Assembly: GCF_032380655.1 (NCBI RefSeq)
Contig: NZ_JAWDIY010000010.1
Location: 62,001 to 126,000, forward strand
DNA length: 64,000 bases
Reading direction: 5' to 3'
DNA from: Diplocloster hominis
GTDB taxonomy: Bacteria > Bacillota > Clostridia > Lachnospirales > Lachnospiraceae
Shown: piece after piece, positions 62,838-64,000 of the stretch
How positions within the stretch are numbered: position 1 is the first letter of the stretch
Layout of the letters: every line of letters starts with the position of its first letter
Program-made: the position numbers and the translations under genes
Notes under the pieces: generated by a model
The model's input: only the letters and a program-made list of their open reading frames with translations
Told to the model about the DNA's origin: nothing
Database searches by the model: none

Positions 62838-64000
62838 ATGGCTGGAGAACTGATCAAAATGGAGCATATCTGCAAAGAGTTCCCGGGAGTCAAGGCGTTG
62901 GATGACGTGTCCTTTGAGCTCAAGGCAGGGGAAGTACATGCTCTGGTCGGCGAGAACGGTGCGGGAAAATCCACATTGATGAAGGTGCTGACCGGCGTCT
63001 ATACGAAGGATTCCGGCAGGATCCTGCTGAATGGGGAGGAAATCAGCATCAACAATGTAAGGGATGCTCAGCGTAAGGGCATCATTATGATCCATCAGGA
63101 ATTAAATCTGATGAACCATCTGACAGCTGCGCAGAACATTTTCATTGGGAGGGAGTACAAAACTAAAGCAAAGATTTTCCTGGATGCAAAGACGCAGAAC
63201 CAGGAGGCGAAAAAGTTATTCGAGAGACTGAATCAGGATATTGATCCTGCGGTAAAGGTTGGGGACTTAACCGTAGCCAAGCAGCAGATGGTAGAGATCG
63301 CAAAAGCGCTCTCCTATGACTCCAGGATTCTGATCATGGACGAACCCACCGCGGCCTTAACGGACAACGAGATCGAGGACCTGTTCCGGGTGATCCGGAT
63401 GCTGCGGGAAGAAGGCAGAGCGATTATACATATATCCCACAGGCTGGAAGAGCTGAAACTGATCTCGGACCGCATCACGGTCATGCGGGACGGGGGCTAT
63501 GTGGATACTGTGAATACGCAGGATACCACCATCGACCAGATTATCAAGATGATGGTCGGCCGGGAAATATTTGTTACAAAACAGGAAGCTTTCGCAGAGA
63601 AAGACAAGAAAGTCTCCCTGGAAGTCCGGAATCTGAACGCCGGCCGTATGGTACGGAACGTAACCTTCCAGGCAAGAGAGGGAGAGATCCTGGGACTGGC
63701 AGGTCTGGTGGGAGCCGGAAGAACCGAAACAGCCCGCGCCATATTCGGAGCCGATCCCCACGAGAGCGGAGAGATCCTGGTGCACGGCAAGCAGGTGAAG
63801 ATCAACTGTCCCAGCGACGCGGTAAATGCAGGAATCGCCTATTTATCTGAGGACCGTAAGCGGTACGGGCTGGCGCTAGGCCTTTCGGTAGATGAAAATG
63901 TCTGTATGGCGGATATGAAAGATTTCCTGAAAGCGCTGGTATTTATCAACTTCAAAAAGTCCCGTGACAATACGACAAAACAAAAAGAATCGCTGAGTAT
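62838..64000 (+). CDS. Sugar ABC transporter ATP-binding protein (MglA/RbsA-like), incomplete
   Basis: The first ~387 residues of a tandem-ATPase importer subunit; the gene continues beyond the window. The first nucleotide-binding domain has Walker A VGENGAGKST, signature LTVAKQQMVEIAKAL, Walker B ILIMDEPTAALT and SHRL. The second domain begins with GLAGLVGAGRTETARAIFGA, the degenerate Walker A usual in this family, followed by YLSEDRKRYGL. GAGGTGAT precedes the ATG 5 bases upstream. Such subunits import ribose, galactose, xylose or autoinducer-type sugars; the substrate cannot be told from the ATPase. It uses its own fused ATPase, unlike the importer at 23947. Confidence 0.9.
   Translation, partial: MAGELIKMEHICKEFPGVKALDDVSFELKAGEVHALVGENGAGKSTLMKVLTGVYTKDSGRILLNGEEISINNVRDAQRKGIIMIHQELNLMNHLTAAQNIFIGREYKTKAKIFLDAKTQNQEAKKLFERLNQDIDPAVKVGDLTVAKQQMVEIAKALSYDSRILIMDEPTAALTDNEIEDLFRVIRMLREEGRAIIHISHRLEELKLISDRITVMRDGGYVDTVNTQDTTIDQIIKMMVGREIFVTKQEAFAEKDKKVSLEVRNLNAGRMVRNVTFQAREGEILGLAGLVGAGRTETARAIFGADPHESGEILVHGKQVKINCPSDAVNAGIAYLSEDRKRYGLALGLSVDENVCMADMKDFLKALVFINFKKSRDNTTKQKESLS

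Overview
The window looks like a gut member of the Clostridia, most likely Lachnospiraceae. Supporting signs are strong AGGAGG ribosome binding sites, YesM/YesN-type two-component regulators, family-1 sugar-binding lipoproteins with paired permeases, and very large secreted glycosidases with CBM32 (F5/8C) and FIVAR modules and C-terminal sorting-like tails. Genus cannot be fixed from sequence alone. No rRNA, tRNA or CRISPR array was recognised.

Layout. (1) 1-~4.4 kb is the visibly GC-richer end of a prophage: a lysis cassette (amidase, small Cys-rich membrane protein, LLH-type holin), a bidirectional terminator, an opposed membrane protein, two HTH regulators with recognisable operators, and an IS30-type DDE transposase at the host boundary. 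(2) 4.4-10.4 kb holds an Rpn-type PD-(D/E)XK protein and a GldA/GldF/GldG/DUF4340-like ABC operon. (3) 10.5-15.0 kb is a sugar-salvage block: AraC regulator, divergent nucleotidyltransferase, NahK-like sugar 1-kinase and GalE, resembling the part of the lacto-/galacto-N-biose pathway known from bifidobacteria. (4) 15.4-18.8 kb is a YesM/YesN pair on the minus strand. (5) 19.1-23.6 kb is a candidate defence or stress locus: a zinc-ribbon/TIR/membrane protein, a 46-residue zinc-ribbon copy, an SPFH protein with two zinc ribbons, and a small membrane protein. (6) 23.8-28.6 kb is a carbohydrate ABC importer (binding protein, two permeases) and a Gfo/Idh oxidoreductase. (7) 29.0-52.3 kb carries three giant surface glycosidases (GH95-like, GH101 endo-alpha-N-acetylgalactosaminidase, GH95-like), plus a recent 370-bp duplication, a truncated tyrosine recombinase and a GNAT-transmembrane fusion. 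(8) 52.7-61.9 kb, minus strand, is a siphovirus tail module without visible head, packaging, lysis or integrase genes. It is headed by a DUF1492-like regulator, with a LexA-like box between regulator and tail genes. (9) 62.0-64.0 kb holds the surviving 3' end of another surface protein and the start of a sugar ABC ATPase that runs off the window.

How it fits together. GH101 removes core-1 disaccharide from mucin-type O-glycans. GH95-like enzymes are expected to act on fucosylated or related glycans. The importer could take up the products, and NahK, the nucleotidyltransferase and GalE could feed them into central metabolism. A 36-bp two-half-site element, with halves 22 bp apart, lies just upstream of the importer and both GH95-like genes. 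It ties them into one regulon, plausibly driven by the YesN or AraC regulator in this window. This is inference from shared sequence, not demonstrated.

The strongest candidates for something undescribed are the TIR/zinc-ribbon/SPFH locus, the shared regulon element, the headless tail module, the six-copy phased palindrome array, and the GNAT-transmembrane-ectodomain fusion.
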